9,373 nucleotides of DNA from assembly GCA_947246775.1 (NCBI GenBank), contig CAMXTM010000063.1:1-9373 (forward strand), read 5' to 3'. Positions 1 through 5,041 of this stretch are shown here, piece by piece. The notes beneath the pieces are model-generated. The model did no database searches, had not been told where the DNA came from, and saw only the letters and a list, made by a program, of their open reading frames with translations. Position 1 is the first letter of the stretch; every line of letters starts with the position of its first letter. Origin of the DNA: an uncultured Clostridium sp. GTDB lineage: Bacteria; Bacillota; Clostridia; Lachnospirales; Anaerotignaceae. A program made the position numbers and the translations under genes.

Positions 1-1718
1 TCCCAGTAGATGGTGTCATTACAGAGGGATTTTCTGCGGTAGATGAATCTGCACTGACAGGAGAAAGTATTCCTGTAGAAAAAAAGGTTGGCGATATGGT
101 AATTGGGGCAACGGTCAATAAAACAGGATATTTTCAGTTTCAGGCGGAAAAAGTCGGCAATGATACGACGCTTTCCCAAATTATACAGCTAGTTGAAGAA
201 GCGAGTGCCTCAAAAGCACCGATTGCAAAATTGGCGGATAAAGTTAGTGGTATTTTTGTACCAGTTGTTATTACAATAGCGGCGCTTACAGTAGCAATTT
301 GGCTATTTTTAGGTTATCCGTTTAGTTTTGCACTTTCGATTGGCATTGCGGTGCTTGTTATTTCTTGCCCTTGTGCCTTGGGGCTTGCTACACCAACTGC
401 AATTATGGTAGGAACTGGAAAAGGTGCAGAAAATGGTATTTTAATCAAGTCCGCAGAAAGTTTGGAAATTGCACACGAAATTGATACCATTGTATTAGAT
501 AAAACAGGTACAGTCACAGAGGGAAAACCAAAAGTAACAGATGTAATATTAGCAGAGGGCATTTTTGAAAATAAGTTGTTAAGAAATGCCTTTGCCGTAG
601 AACAGCTTTCAGAGCATCCACTTTCTGAAGCGATTGTCAATTATGTAAAGCAAAAAAATGTTTCAGCACAAAATGGTGAAAATTTTAGAGCAATTGCAGG
701 ACAAGGCGTCAAGGCAGATGTTTCTGGCAAAGAAGTGATTGCAGGTAATTTAAAAATGATGCAGCAAGAGGGCATTGCAGAAAATGCAATTTTTGAAAAG
801 GGAGAAAAACTAGCAGAAGAAGGCAAAACACCACTTTATTTTGCAGAAGATAAAAAATTGCTCGGTGTCATAGCGGTAGCAGACGTTGTAAAACCAACTA
901 GCAAACAAGCAATTGCAGAATTTCTAAAAATGGGCATTGACGTGGTTATGCTGACAGGAGATAATAAACGTACAGCGCAGGCAATCGGCAAACAAATGAA
1001 TTTGACAAAAGTCATAGCAGAAGTGTTACCGCAGGATAAAGAAAAAGAAGTTAGAAGAATCCAAGAGCAAGGAAAAAAAGTAGCGATGGTAGGCGATGGC
1101 ATCAATGACGCACCTGCTTTAGCAAGGGCAGATGTTGGTGTTGCGATAGGCGCAGGCACAGATGTTGCGATAGAGTCAGCGGATATTGTGCTTATGAAAA
1201 GCGATTTGCTAGATGGTGTTGCAGCAATTCAGTTGAGCCGTGCGGTTATCCGAAATATCAAACAAAATTTGTTTTGGGCATTTTTCTATAATGTAATTGG
1301 TATTCCACTTGCGGCAGGATTGTTTTATACTACACTAGGCTGGAAGTTAAATCCGATGTTTGCAGCAGCAGCAATGAGTTGTAGCTCTGTGTTTGTGGTT
1401 ACAAATGCTTTACGTTTAAAATTGTTTCAGCCCGACTTTAAAAAGGGAAAAACAATACAAAATAATACTGTAGTAGAACAAAATCAAAAAGAAAATCAGG
1501 AGGAAATCAAAATGAAAAAAGTATTGACCATTGAAGGTATGATGTGTGGACATTGCACAGGTAGAGTACAAGAGGCATTAAATGCACTGGAGGGAGTCAA
1601 AGCAGAAGTGAGCCTTGATGACAAAACAGCAACGGTAACCGCAGCAGAAGAAATTGCAGAAGAATTGCTTGTCAAAGCAGTAACAGATGCAGGCTATACT
1701 GTTGTTGATGTACAGTAA
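1..1718 (+). CDS. copA: Copper-exporting P1B-type ATPase with C-terminal CopZ-like HMA domain (5' partial)
   Basis: Pumps Cu(I) out across the cytoplasmic membrane using ATP. The gene enters from the left; the frame is open from base 3, giving 571 visible residues. Motifs seen in order: TGES of the actuator domain (about bases 57-68), the membrane metal-binding CPC (366-374), the phosphorylated Asp in DKTGT (498-512), the SEHPL nucleotide-site motif (about 609), and GDGINDAPA (from 1092). The last membrane helices carry FFYNVIGIP and MSCSS, the pattern known for Cu(I) ATPases. The missing 5' part would hold the first helices and any N-terminal HMA domain. Unusually, after a Gln/Asn/Glu/Lys-rich linker (about 1437-1511) the protein continues into a complete HMA domain with MCGHC (CxxC at 1545-1556). 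It is followed after 12 bases by csoR, so copper induction through CsoR is the likely regulation. Function is very secure; the symbol follows from family motifs. Confidence 0.95.
   Translation, partial: PVDGVITEGFSAVDESALTGESIPVEKKVGDMVIGATVNKTGYFQFQAEKVGNDTTLSQIIQLVEEASASKAPIAKLADKVSGIFVPVVITIAALTVAIWLFLGYPFSFALSIGIAVLVISCPCALGLATPTAIMVGTGKGAENGILIKSAESLEIAHEIDTIVLDKTGTVTEGKPKVTDVILAEGIFENKLLRNAFAVEQLSEHPLSEAIVNYVKQKNVSAQNGENFRAIAGQGVKADVSGKEVIAGNLKMMQQEGIAENAIFEKGEKLAEEGKTPLYFAEDKKLLGVIAVADVVKPTSKQAIAEFLKMGIDVVMLTGDNKRTAQAIGKQMNLTKVIAEVLPQDKEKEVRRIQEQGKKVAMVGDGINDAPALARADVGVAIGAGTDVAIESADIVLMKSDLLDGVAAIQLSRAVIRNIKQNLFWAFFYNVIGIPLAAGLFYTTLGWKLNPMFAAAAMSCSSVFVVTNALRLKLFQPDFKKGKTIQNNTVVEQNQKENQEEIKMKKVLTIEGMMCGHCTGRVQEALNALEGVKAEVSLDDKTATVTAAEEIAEELLVKAVTDAGYTVVDVQ
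1498..1503 (+). promoter_or_regulatory. Internal Shine-Dalgarno for the CopZ-like domain
   Basis: A perfect AGGAGG lies inside the copA frame, 8 bases before the in-frame ATG at 1512. It sits in the linker just before the HMA domain, where a separate copZ gene would begin. It may allow reinitiation or independent initiation. That it is used is an inference. Confidence 0.5.
1512..1718 (+). CDS. copZ: Possible free CopZ-like copper chaperone made by internal initiation within copA
   Basis: From the ATG at 1512 the copA frame encodes a self-contained 68-residue heavy-metal-associated domain: a beta strand (KKVLTIEG), the MCGHC copper loop (CxxC), an amphipathic helix ([12 protein letters not shown]) and a C-terminal AGYTVVDV strand. 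Its length and layout match free-standing Firmicute CopZ chaperones, which hand Cu(I) to CopA and CsoR. A perfect SD stands 8 bases upstream, so the cell may make both the fused CopA-HMA protein and a free CopZ from one frame. The alternative is that the SD is a relic of an older copA-copZ gene pair that became fused. The domain is certain; separate translation is not shown. Confidence 0.4.
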   Translation: MKKVLTIEGMMCGHCTGRVQEALNALEGVKAEVSLDDKTATVTAAEEIAEELLVKAVTDAGYTVVDVQ

Positions 1719-1730
1719 AGGGCAAATCCT

Positions 1731-1991
1731 ATGAAAGCAGACCAAAAACAAATTGTACGACTGCTTAAAACAGCAAGAGGACAGTTAGACGGTATTTTAA
1801 AAATGGTGGAAGATGACCGCTATTGCGTGGATATTTCTAACCAAATTATGGCAACAGATGCCATATTGCGCAAAGCAAATAAAGAAATCTTGCGTGCGCA
1901 TATGAAATGTTGCGTCAAAGATGCCTTACAAACAGGGCAGGAAGATAAAAAAATAGATGAATTGATAGATATGATAGACAAAATGAAATAA
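1731..1991 (+). CDS. csoR: Copper-sensing transcriptional repressor, CsoR family
   Basis: A small all-helical repressor (86 aa) of the CsoR/RcnR (DUF156) family that releases operator DNA when it binds Cu(I). The Cu(I) ligands are present with the spacing I recall for the Mycobacterium tuberculosis protein: C32, H57 and C61, within DRYC and HMKCC. The second-shell residues Y31 and E77 also fall in the expected places. This points to copper rather than to nickel, formaldehyde or persulfide sensing. The start is supported by AAAGGG (1717-1722), which overlaps the copA stop codon and stands 8 bases before the ATG. The tight spacing implies co-transcription with copA, and repression of its own operon is the usual arrangement. 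The operator would lie upstream of copA, outside the window. Confidence 0.93.
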   Translation: MKADQKQIVRLLKTARGQLDGILKMVEDDRYCVDISNQIMATDAILRKANKEILRAHMKCCVKDALQTGQEDKKIDELIDMIDKMK

Positions 1992-1992
1992 C

Positions 1993-2028
1993 AAAAAAGG
2001 GTTTCTTTTATCAAGAAGCCCTTTTTTT
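1993..2028. terminator. Bidirectional intrinsic terminator between csoR and the feoB remnant
   Basis: GGGTTTCTT (1999-2007) pairs with AAGAAGCCC (2013-2021; one G-U pair) around a short loop. An A-run stands on the left and a T-run on the right, so it can end csoR transcription on the + strand and the converging feoB remnant on the - strand. Confidence 0.9.
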
Positions 2029-2029
2029 A

Positions 2030-2764
2030 TTATAAAAATAAACTACTTATTATATTGACTGCGACACAGATAATAACACCTACTATAGTTGGCAGAAAAA
2101 AAGAAACTGCTGTCCATTTTACACTTTTGGTTTCTTTGGCGATAGTCCAAAGTGTTGTGGCACAGGGAAAGTGATTAAGTGAAAATAGGATTGCACAAAG
2201 TGCAGTGATTGTTGTCCAACCATTGTTTGTCAAAATTTGTCCTAGCTCAGCCATGCCAGAACTCTCTACAAGCATACCACTTTGGCTGTAAAACATAAGT
2301 AATATTGGTATTACAATTTCATTTGCAGGGATACCCAATAAAAACGCTGCTAAAATTGCACCACTTAATCCCATCACACTACCTAATGGTTCTAATAGAT
2401 TGGCAAACAGACCTAATAGTGTTACATCTCCTACTGCTATATTTTGTAATATCCATATCAGTGCGCCTGCTGGTATAGAAACGGAAATTGCCCTACCCAA
2501 TACAAAAATTGTTCTATCCATAATACTTCTTACAATGACTTTGCCAAACTGTGGTTTCCGATAAGGTGGCAACTCTAAGGTAAAAGAGGAGTCCACTCCT
2601 TTTAAAATAGTTGTGCCTAATATACTTGAGATAAATAAGGTAATGGCAACGGAAAGCAGTAGCACTAATATGACAAACATTCCTGCTAAAAAGGGATTAC
2701 CACCTGCAAAAAAAACACTGGCAAGCATAATAATAGTTGGGAAAGCGCAACCATTTTTAGGGAA
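2030..2764 (-). pseudogene. feoB: 5'-truncated ferrous iron transporter B remnant (FeoB C-terminal third)
   Basis: The - strand frame encodes only the C-terminal membrane part of FeoB, which in full is usually more than 600 residues. Clear marks are ELPPYRKPQ, the gate motif GIPANEIVIPI, and NHFPCATTLWTI near the end. The natural C-terminus (ending IISSLFL) looks intact. The N-terminal G-protein domain and first membrane half are absent. Reading upstream of the first ATG (2728), the frame still looks FeoB-like back to about 2764 (FPKNGCAFPTII), where I recall clostridial FeoB having a PCNGRFPT-type segment; here the Cys and Arg are displaced. Homology then stops, right against the stop codon of the neighbouring lipoprotein gene. 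No SD stands before the ATG at 2728. It is best read as a decayed deletion product. A short expressed membrane protein of 232 aa is possible but less likely. Confidence 0.82.
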
Positions 2765-2766
2765 AA

Positions 2767-3306
2767 TTATTTTTCTACCATAGCAGATAACACTTGTTTT
2801 AGATTTTTAATATTTTTGTTATAAATTTTTTGCTCTCCTGTAATTGTGCAAGTGTAATAGGCATTGTCTGTTTCTGCCAGTACACAAAATGCCTTTGCGA
2901 CTGTATTGTCATTAGATTTTGACTGCACTTCTTCTGCAATAACATTTTTCATATTTGCCATGCTGTAGTCTACTTCATCTACTTCTCCTGTAGTGTATAG
3001 TGTTGATACAATTGAATTTGTTTTATAAAAATGCTCAAATTTTTGCAAAGAATCTAGTCCCATAGTGTCTTCTGCCACTTCTCTGTCATATTGTTGTATG
3101 GATATAATAATATCCCTTTGCTCATTGGAGTATAATACAAGAATATCCCCATTGGTAATATTTGTGTCCTGTATCCATGTTGAAGGGAGAGTAATACTGT
3201 AATTTCCGCTTGCACTGGTATATTCTACGGTAGATTTTCCATCACTACAACCTGTTGCAACTAACAACATCACAATCATTATCACTACTTTTATCATATA
3301 TTTCAT
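2767..3306 (-). CDS. Putative lipoprotein, PsbP-like domain
   Basis: A secreted, lipid-anchored protein of unknown function (179 aa). It has a short basic start (MKYMIK), a hydrophobic stretch and an ATGC lipobox with the acylated Cys at residue 20, all typical of a type II signal peptide. The mature part begins with a polar stretch and then YSITLPSTW, the opening of a compact alpha/beta domain. By layout it resembles the PsbP/Mog1-like domains of many clostridial lipoproteins; this is inferred from pattern only. An upstream ATG (3318) is in frame, but only the ATG at 3306 has an SD-like GGGGG at suitable spacing, which lies between the two ATGs. There is little room for a private promoter, so it may be transcribed from the small-RNA promoter at 3465-3492 through that unit's terminator. 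The second lipoprotein (7031-7684) has the same design. Confidence 0.8.
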   Translation of the reverse strand: MKYMIKVVIMIVMLLVATGCSDGKSTVEYTSASGNYSITLPSTWIQDTNITNGDILVLYSNEQRDIIISIQQYDREVAEDTMGLDSLQKFEHFYKTNSIVSTLYTTGEVDEVDYSMANMKNVIAEEVQSKSNDNTVAKAFCVLAETDNAYYTCTITGEQKIYNKNIKNLKQVLSAMVEK

Positions 3307-3343
3307 ATTAGCCCCCATTTCATATTATTTTTTATTTTTCTAT

Positions 3344-3458
3344 AAAAAAAAGCCACCCTCACATAATCTTCCTACAGATTTGAGGTGACTTTTTCACATC
3401 ACATCAAAGAAGGTGAACCGCTTATTTGTCCTTTGCAGAGAGCAGCGGTTTCCTGCTT
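3344..3458 (-). ncRNA. Small RNA unit, copy 1 (diverged); possible attenuator leader of the lipoprotein gene
   Basis: The transcript would run leftwards from about 3458 to the terminator ending near 3344, about 115 nt. The outer 5' hairpin AACCGC/GCGGTT (3416-3421 with 3445-3450) is kept, but the inner stem seen in the other copies is broken by substitutions and a deleted base. The anti-SD segment reads CACCUUCUUU instead of CACCUCCUUU. The terminator stem keeps full pairing through a U-G wobble. Since the lipoprotein start lies only about 40 bases downstream, this copy may act in cis as a leader whose terminator controls readthrough. I do not recognise an Rfam family. Confidence 0.55.
3347..3394 (-). 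terminator. Intrinsic terminator of small RNA copy 1
   Basis: On the - strand AAAAAGTCACC pairs with GGTGGCTTTTT (one U-G), with an inner AATCT/AGATT hairpin and a long T-run. It lies about 40 bases before the lipoprotein start. Confidence 0.8.
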
Positions 3459-3464
3459 GTTTTT

Positions 3465-3492
3465 ATTATAGCACAAAAAATAAAATTGTAAA
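3465..3492 (-). promoter_or_regulatory. Promoter of small RNA copy 1
   Basis: Read on the - strand: -35 TTTACA (3487-3492), 16-base spacer, -10 TATAAT (3465-3470) preceded by TGC, an extended -10. It may also drive the lipoprotein gene downstream. Confidence 0.75.
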
Positions 3493-3493
3493 T

Positions 3494-3526
3494 ATAAAAT
3501 GCAAAGACTTGCAAAAAGCATTTTAT
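3494..3526. repeat. Inverted repeat in spacer B1, upstream of the copy 1 promoter
   Basis: ATAAAATGC (3494-3502) and GCATTTTAT (3518-3526), a perfect 9-bp stem with a 15-base loop, abut the -35 box. It is repeated at 3796-3828 before copy 2 but absent before copy 3. It may be a protein site or a weak hairpin terminator for transcription arriving from upstream. Confidence 0.6.
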
Positions 3527-3607
3527 TTGTTGAAATGTGTCCGTTGATGTGATATGATAACTGTTACTTTTGTTTTTAGCTGGTAACTTTCTGCTAGCAT
3601 TACTCAC

Positions 3608-3634
3608 TTTCGTTTACATGATTAACAAACGAAA
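3608..3634. repeat. Inverted repeat in spacer B1, upstream part
   Basis: TTTCGTTT (3608-3615) and AAACGAAA (3627-3634) form a perfect 8-bp stem with an 11-base loop. It is repeated at 3910-3936 in spacer B2. There is no U-run, so a terminator is unlikely; role unknown. Confidence 0.55.
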
Positions 3635-3645
3635 ATAAAGTAAAT

Positions 3646-3760
3646 TAAAAAGCCACCCATACATAATCTTCCCACAGATTTGAGGTGGCTTTTTCCATAT
3701 CAAATCAAAGGAGGTGAACCGCTCATCTGCCCTTTCGCAGAGGGCGGCGGTTTCCTACTT
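3646..3760 (-). ncRNA. Small RNA unit, copy 2, with anti-Shine-Dalgarno segment
   Basis: A predicted free RNA of about 115 nt read leftwards. Its parts are: a 5' hairpin with outer stem AACCGC/GCGGTT (3717-3722 with 3747-3752) and inner stem TCTGC/GCAGA (3726-3730 with 3737-3741); then the single-stranded candidate UUCACCUCCUUUGAU (complement of 3707-3720 and neighbours); then an intrinsic terminator with an inner AATCT/AGATT hairpin. The CACCUCCUUU run is the sequence at the 3' end of 16S rRNA, so this RNA could pair with SD sites of mRNAs. Multi-copy tandem RNAs with C/U-rich SD-binding loops are known (Listeria LhrC), which is an analogy and not a claim of homology. Family not recognised. 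Confidence 0.65.
3647..3694 (-). terminator. Intrinsic terminator of small RNA copy 2
   Basis: AAAAAGCCACC/GGTGGCTTTTT stem of 11 bp (3684-3694 with 3647-3657) with an inner AATCT/AGATT hairpin. The U-run follows on the - strand. By symmetry it could also stop + strand transcription. Confidence 0.85.
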
Positions 3761-3766
3761 ATTTTT

Positions 3767-3794
3767 ATTATAGCACAAAAAATAAAATTGTAAA
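3767..3794 (-). promoter_or_regulatory. Promoter of small RNA copy 2
   Basis: -35 TTTACA (3789-3794), 16-base spacer, extended -10 TGCTATAAT (TATAAT at 3767-3772). Identical to the copy 1 promoter although the RNA parts differ. Confidence 0.75.
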
Positions 3795-3947
3795 TATAAA
3801 ATGCAAAGACTTGCAAAAAGCATTTTATTTGTTGAAATGTGTCCGTTGATGTGATATGATAACTGTTACTTTTGTTTTTAGCTGGTAACTTTCTGCTAGC
3901 ATTACTCACTTTCGTTTACATGATTAACAAACGAAAATAAAGTAAAT

Positions 3948-4062
3948 TAAAAAGCCACCCATACATAATCTTCCCACAGATTTGAGGTGGCTTTTTCCAT
4001 ATCAAATCAAAGGAGGTGAACCGCTCATCTGCCCTTTCGCAGAGGGCGGCGGTTTCCTACTT
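3948..4062 (-). ncRNA. Small RNA unit, copy 3, identical to copy 2
   Basis: Identical in sequence to copy 2 over the promoter, RNA and terminator (offset 302). The repeat ends at 4097, just past its -35 box, so the region upstream of this promoter differs: it is the 3' flank of the SUKH gene and not the spacer hairpin that precedes copies 1 and 2. The two loci would therefore make the same RNA from differently flanked promoters. Confidence 0.65.
3949..3996 (-). terminator. Intrinsic terminator of small RNA copy 3
   Basis: Same 11-bp stem and T-run as copy 2, at an offset of 302. Confidence 0.85.
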
Positions 4063-4068
4063 ATTTTT

Positions 4069-4096
4069 ATTATAGCACAAAAAATAAAATTGTAAA
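4069..4096 (-). promoter_or_regulatory. Promoter of small RNA copy 3
   Basis: -35 TTTACA (4091-4096), 16-base spacer, extended -10 TGCTATAAT (TATAAT at 4069-4074). The repeat homology ends one base beyond the -35. Confidence 0.75.
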
Positions 4097-4149
4097 TGAT
4101 AAAATTAAATTTAGTATTGCGATTATTTGCCAACAAATAGTAATTTATC

Positions 4150-4749
4150 TTAAATTTGATACAAAATTTTGGGTTTTAGTGATTTTATAAACATCATATT
4201 CAAATACATTTCTATACACTCTCCGCATAAATATATGCTGTCATCAAATACAGTATAAATTCTACCGTTTCTATCAACAAAAGAAATGCCATCTGGAGCA
4301 ACTGTGCCAATTGGAAATATCATTTCTCCGACCACATTTTTTATTGTTTTAATATCCAAAATAATTTCATTATCTTTTGCAGCAAATAGTGCATCAAATG
4401 CAAAGGTTGCGCCAGAATATTTTTCAGCTTGATTTTCCATATGAAGTTCTTTGAGGATTTGAAAGTAATTTTCACAAGAAGTTTTTATATTAGCTGCAAA
4501 ATCTGGAGAAGTTTCTTGCCTTTCTTTTTTCCTTAATTCTATCATTTTTTGATAAGTAAGTGGTGCATACTCAAAAAAACATAATCCGCCTAATTCACAA
4601 ATAATATGCCTTGCAATTCCAAATGGTTGGTACCCATATTTTTCAATTTCTGTAATCCAATTATCACTATTGTTAAATTGACGTCCAGCATACCAGCCAT
4701 TTTTTTTAATCAGTTTCAATACATATTTATCTAATAATTTTATGTTCAT
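4150..4749 (-). CDS. SUKH-3 domain immunity protein (solitary)
   Basis: A cytoplasmic protein of 199 aa with the features of the SUKH-3 immunity family, whose members neutralise partner toxins of polymorphic and contact-dependent toxin systems. Seen in order: GWYAGR near the N-terminus, the YGYQPFGIARHIICELGGL helix, and in the C-terminal half GEMIFPIGTVAPDGISFVDRNGRIYTVFDD followed by a helix around MYLNMMF. The frame opens earlier with a TTG at 4818, but that codon lies in the -35 box of the promoter. The ATG at 4749 has AAAGG upstream and fits the family, so I use it. No toxin gene is next to it; the neighbours are the small-RNA array and, divergently, the glycosyltransferase. Orphan SUKH genes are common as acquired protection against toxins of other strains. 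Family call from pattern recognition. Confidence 0.8.
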   Translation of the reverse strand: MNIKLLDKYVLKLIKKNGWYAGRQFNNSDNWITEIEKYGYQPFGIARHIICELGGLCFFEYAPLTYQKMIELRKKERQETSPDFAANIKTSCENYFQILKELHMENQAEKYSGATFAFDALFAAKDNEIILDIKTIKNVVGEMIFPIGTVAPDGISFVDRNGRIYTVFDDSIYLCGECIEMYLNMMFIKSLKPKILYQI

Positions 4750-4789
4750 AATGAAATTTACCTTTACAAATTTCCGATTTATGGCTTTG

Positions 4790-4818
4790 ATTATAGCATA
4801 GTTAATTTTGTATTTCAA
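4790..4818 (-). promoter_or_regulatory. Promoter of the SUKH-3 gene
   Basis: On the - strand: -35 TTGAAA (4813-4818), exact 17-base spacer, -10 TATAAT (4790-4795) with TGC before it. This gives a leader of about 35 bases before the ATG at 4749. Confidence 0.85.
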
Positions 4819-4830
4819 TCTATAGTTAAT

Positions 4831-4879
4831 AAAATCACTAAAGTTATATTATAAAAATATTTATTTTAATAGTGATTTT
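4831..4879. repeat. Inverted repeat between the divergent SUKH and glycosyltransferase promoters
   Basis: AAAATCACTA (4831-4840) and TAGTGATTTT (4870-4879) pair perfectly over 10 bp around a 29-base AT-only stretch. A third copy of the same word, TTTAGTGATTTTAT, lies at 4175-4188 inside the 3' end of the SUKH gene. It may be an operator for the divergent pair or a chance AT-rich match. Confidence 0.5.
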
Positions 4880-4893
4880 TGTTGTATAAAAAT

Positions 4894-4922
4894 TTGCGTA
4901 TGATGAAAAAATATTGTAGAAT
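4894..4922 (+). promoter_or_regulatory. Candidate promoter of the glycosyltransferase operon
   Basis: TTGCGT (4894-4899), 17-base spacer, TAGAAT (4917-4922). Moderate match. Predicted start near 4929 gives a leader of about 110 bases. Confidence 0.55.
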
Positions 4923-4935
4923 AGTGTAAATATCG

Positions 4936-5006
4936 TTCTCTTTTTTTTAAAAAAGAGGGAGTTTGCAAAAGCAAACTCTTTGTCACTTGACTACGAAAAA
5001 AGAGAA
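4936..5006 (+). promoter_or_regulatory. Leader with competing hairpins before the glycosyltransferase gene
   Basis: CTCTTTTTT (4938-4946) can pair with AAAAAAGAG next to it (4949-4957) or with the same word further on (4996-5004). The distant pairing can extend to 11 bp (4936-4946 with 4996-5006). Between them is a perfect hairpin GAGTTTGC-AAAA-GCAAACTC (4959-4978) followed by TTTG. Such mutually exclusive folds resemble an attenuator. No ligand class is recognisable. Confidence 0.5.
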
Positions 5007-5041
5007 TATTAGTTTATTGTAGTATTTTTAGGAGGATAGTC

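Larger units (their letters stand above)
3344..4097. repeat. Tandem repeat array: three small-RNA blocks separated by two identical spacers
   Basis: The order is A1-B1-A2-B2-A3, with A about 150 bp (promoter, RNA, terminator) and B about 150 bp. Aligning the GCCACC boxes gives offsets of 300 bp (A1 to A2) and 302 bp (A2 to A3). Bases from about 3460-3795 recur without a mismatch that I can see at 3762-4097. A1 has many substitutions and two 1-base indels, all in its transcribed part. The pattern suggests a diverged pair A1/A2 followed by a recent duplication of a 302-bp unit. Open frames of 61 and 69 codons across the repeats appear spurious: they run through promoter and hairpin sequence and lack an SD. 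Confidence 0.9.

Noticed and set aside
2030..2728. Intact nucleoside-recognition or small gate-type membrane protein
   Set aside because: Motifs and the C-terminus are specifically FeoB-like, there is no SD at the ATG, and similarity continues upstream of it, so a truncated feoB explains it better.
3344..3470. Known riboswitch class for the copy 1 leader
   Set aside because: I looked for the signatures of several common classes that I can recall and found none; only stem-terminator features are evident.
3707..3775. + strand GTG after a perfect SD-like AAAGGAGGTGAAC, with a 19-codon frame
   Set aside because: The GTG lies inside the SD itself, the frame is not kept in copy 1 because of a 1-base deletion, and no + strand promoter is seen. 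The SD-like sequence is the complement of the anti-SD segment of the - strand RNA.
3422..3909. Two repeated - strand frames (61 and 69 codons, starting MSNASRKLPAK) with a hydrophobic middle, resembling small membrane toxins
   Set aside because: They run through the small-RNA promoter and into its transcribed hairpin, have no SD at proper spacing, and the near-identity of the two frames is explained by the DNA duplication. The C-terminal ends differ by a frameshift between copies.
3344..4097. CRISPR array or insertion sequence
   Set aside because: Units are about 300 bp with identical spacers, no short repeats with unique spacers, no transposase and no terminal inverted repeats with target duplication.
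4124..4139. Terminator of the SUKH gene (TATTTG/CAAATA hairpin)
   Set aside because: The stem is 6 bp with no U-run in the proper place, so it is too weak to call.
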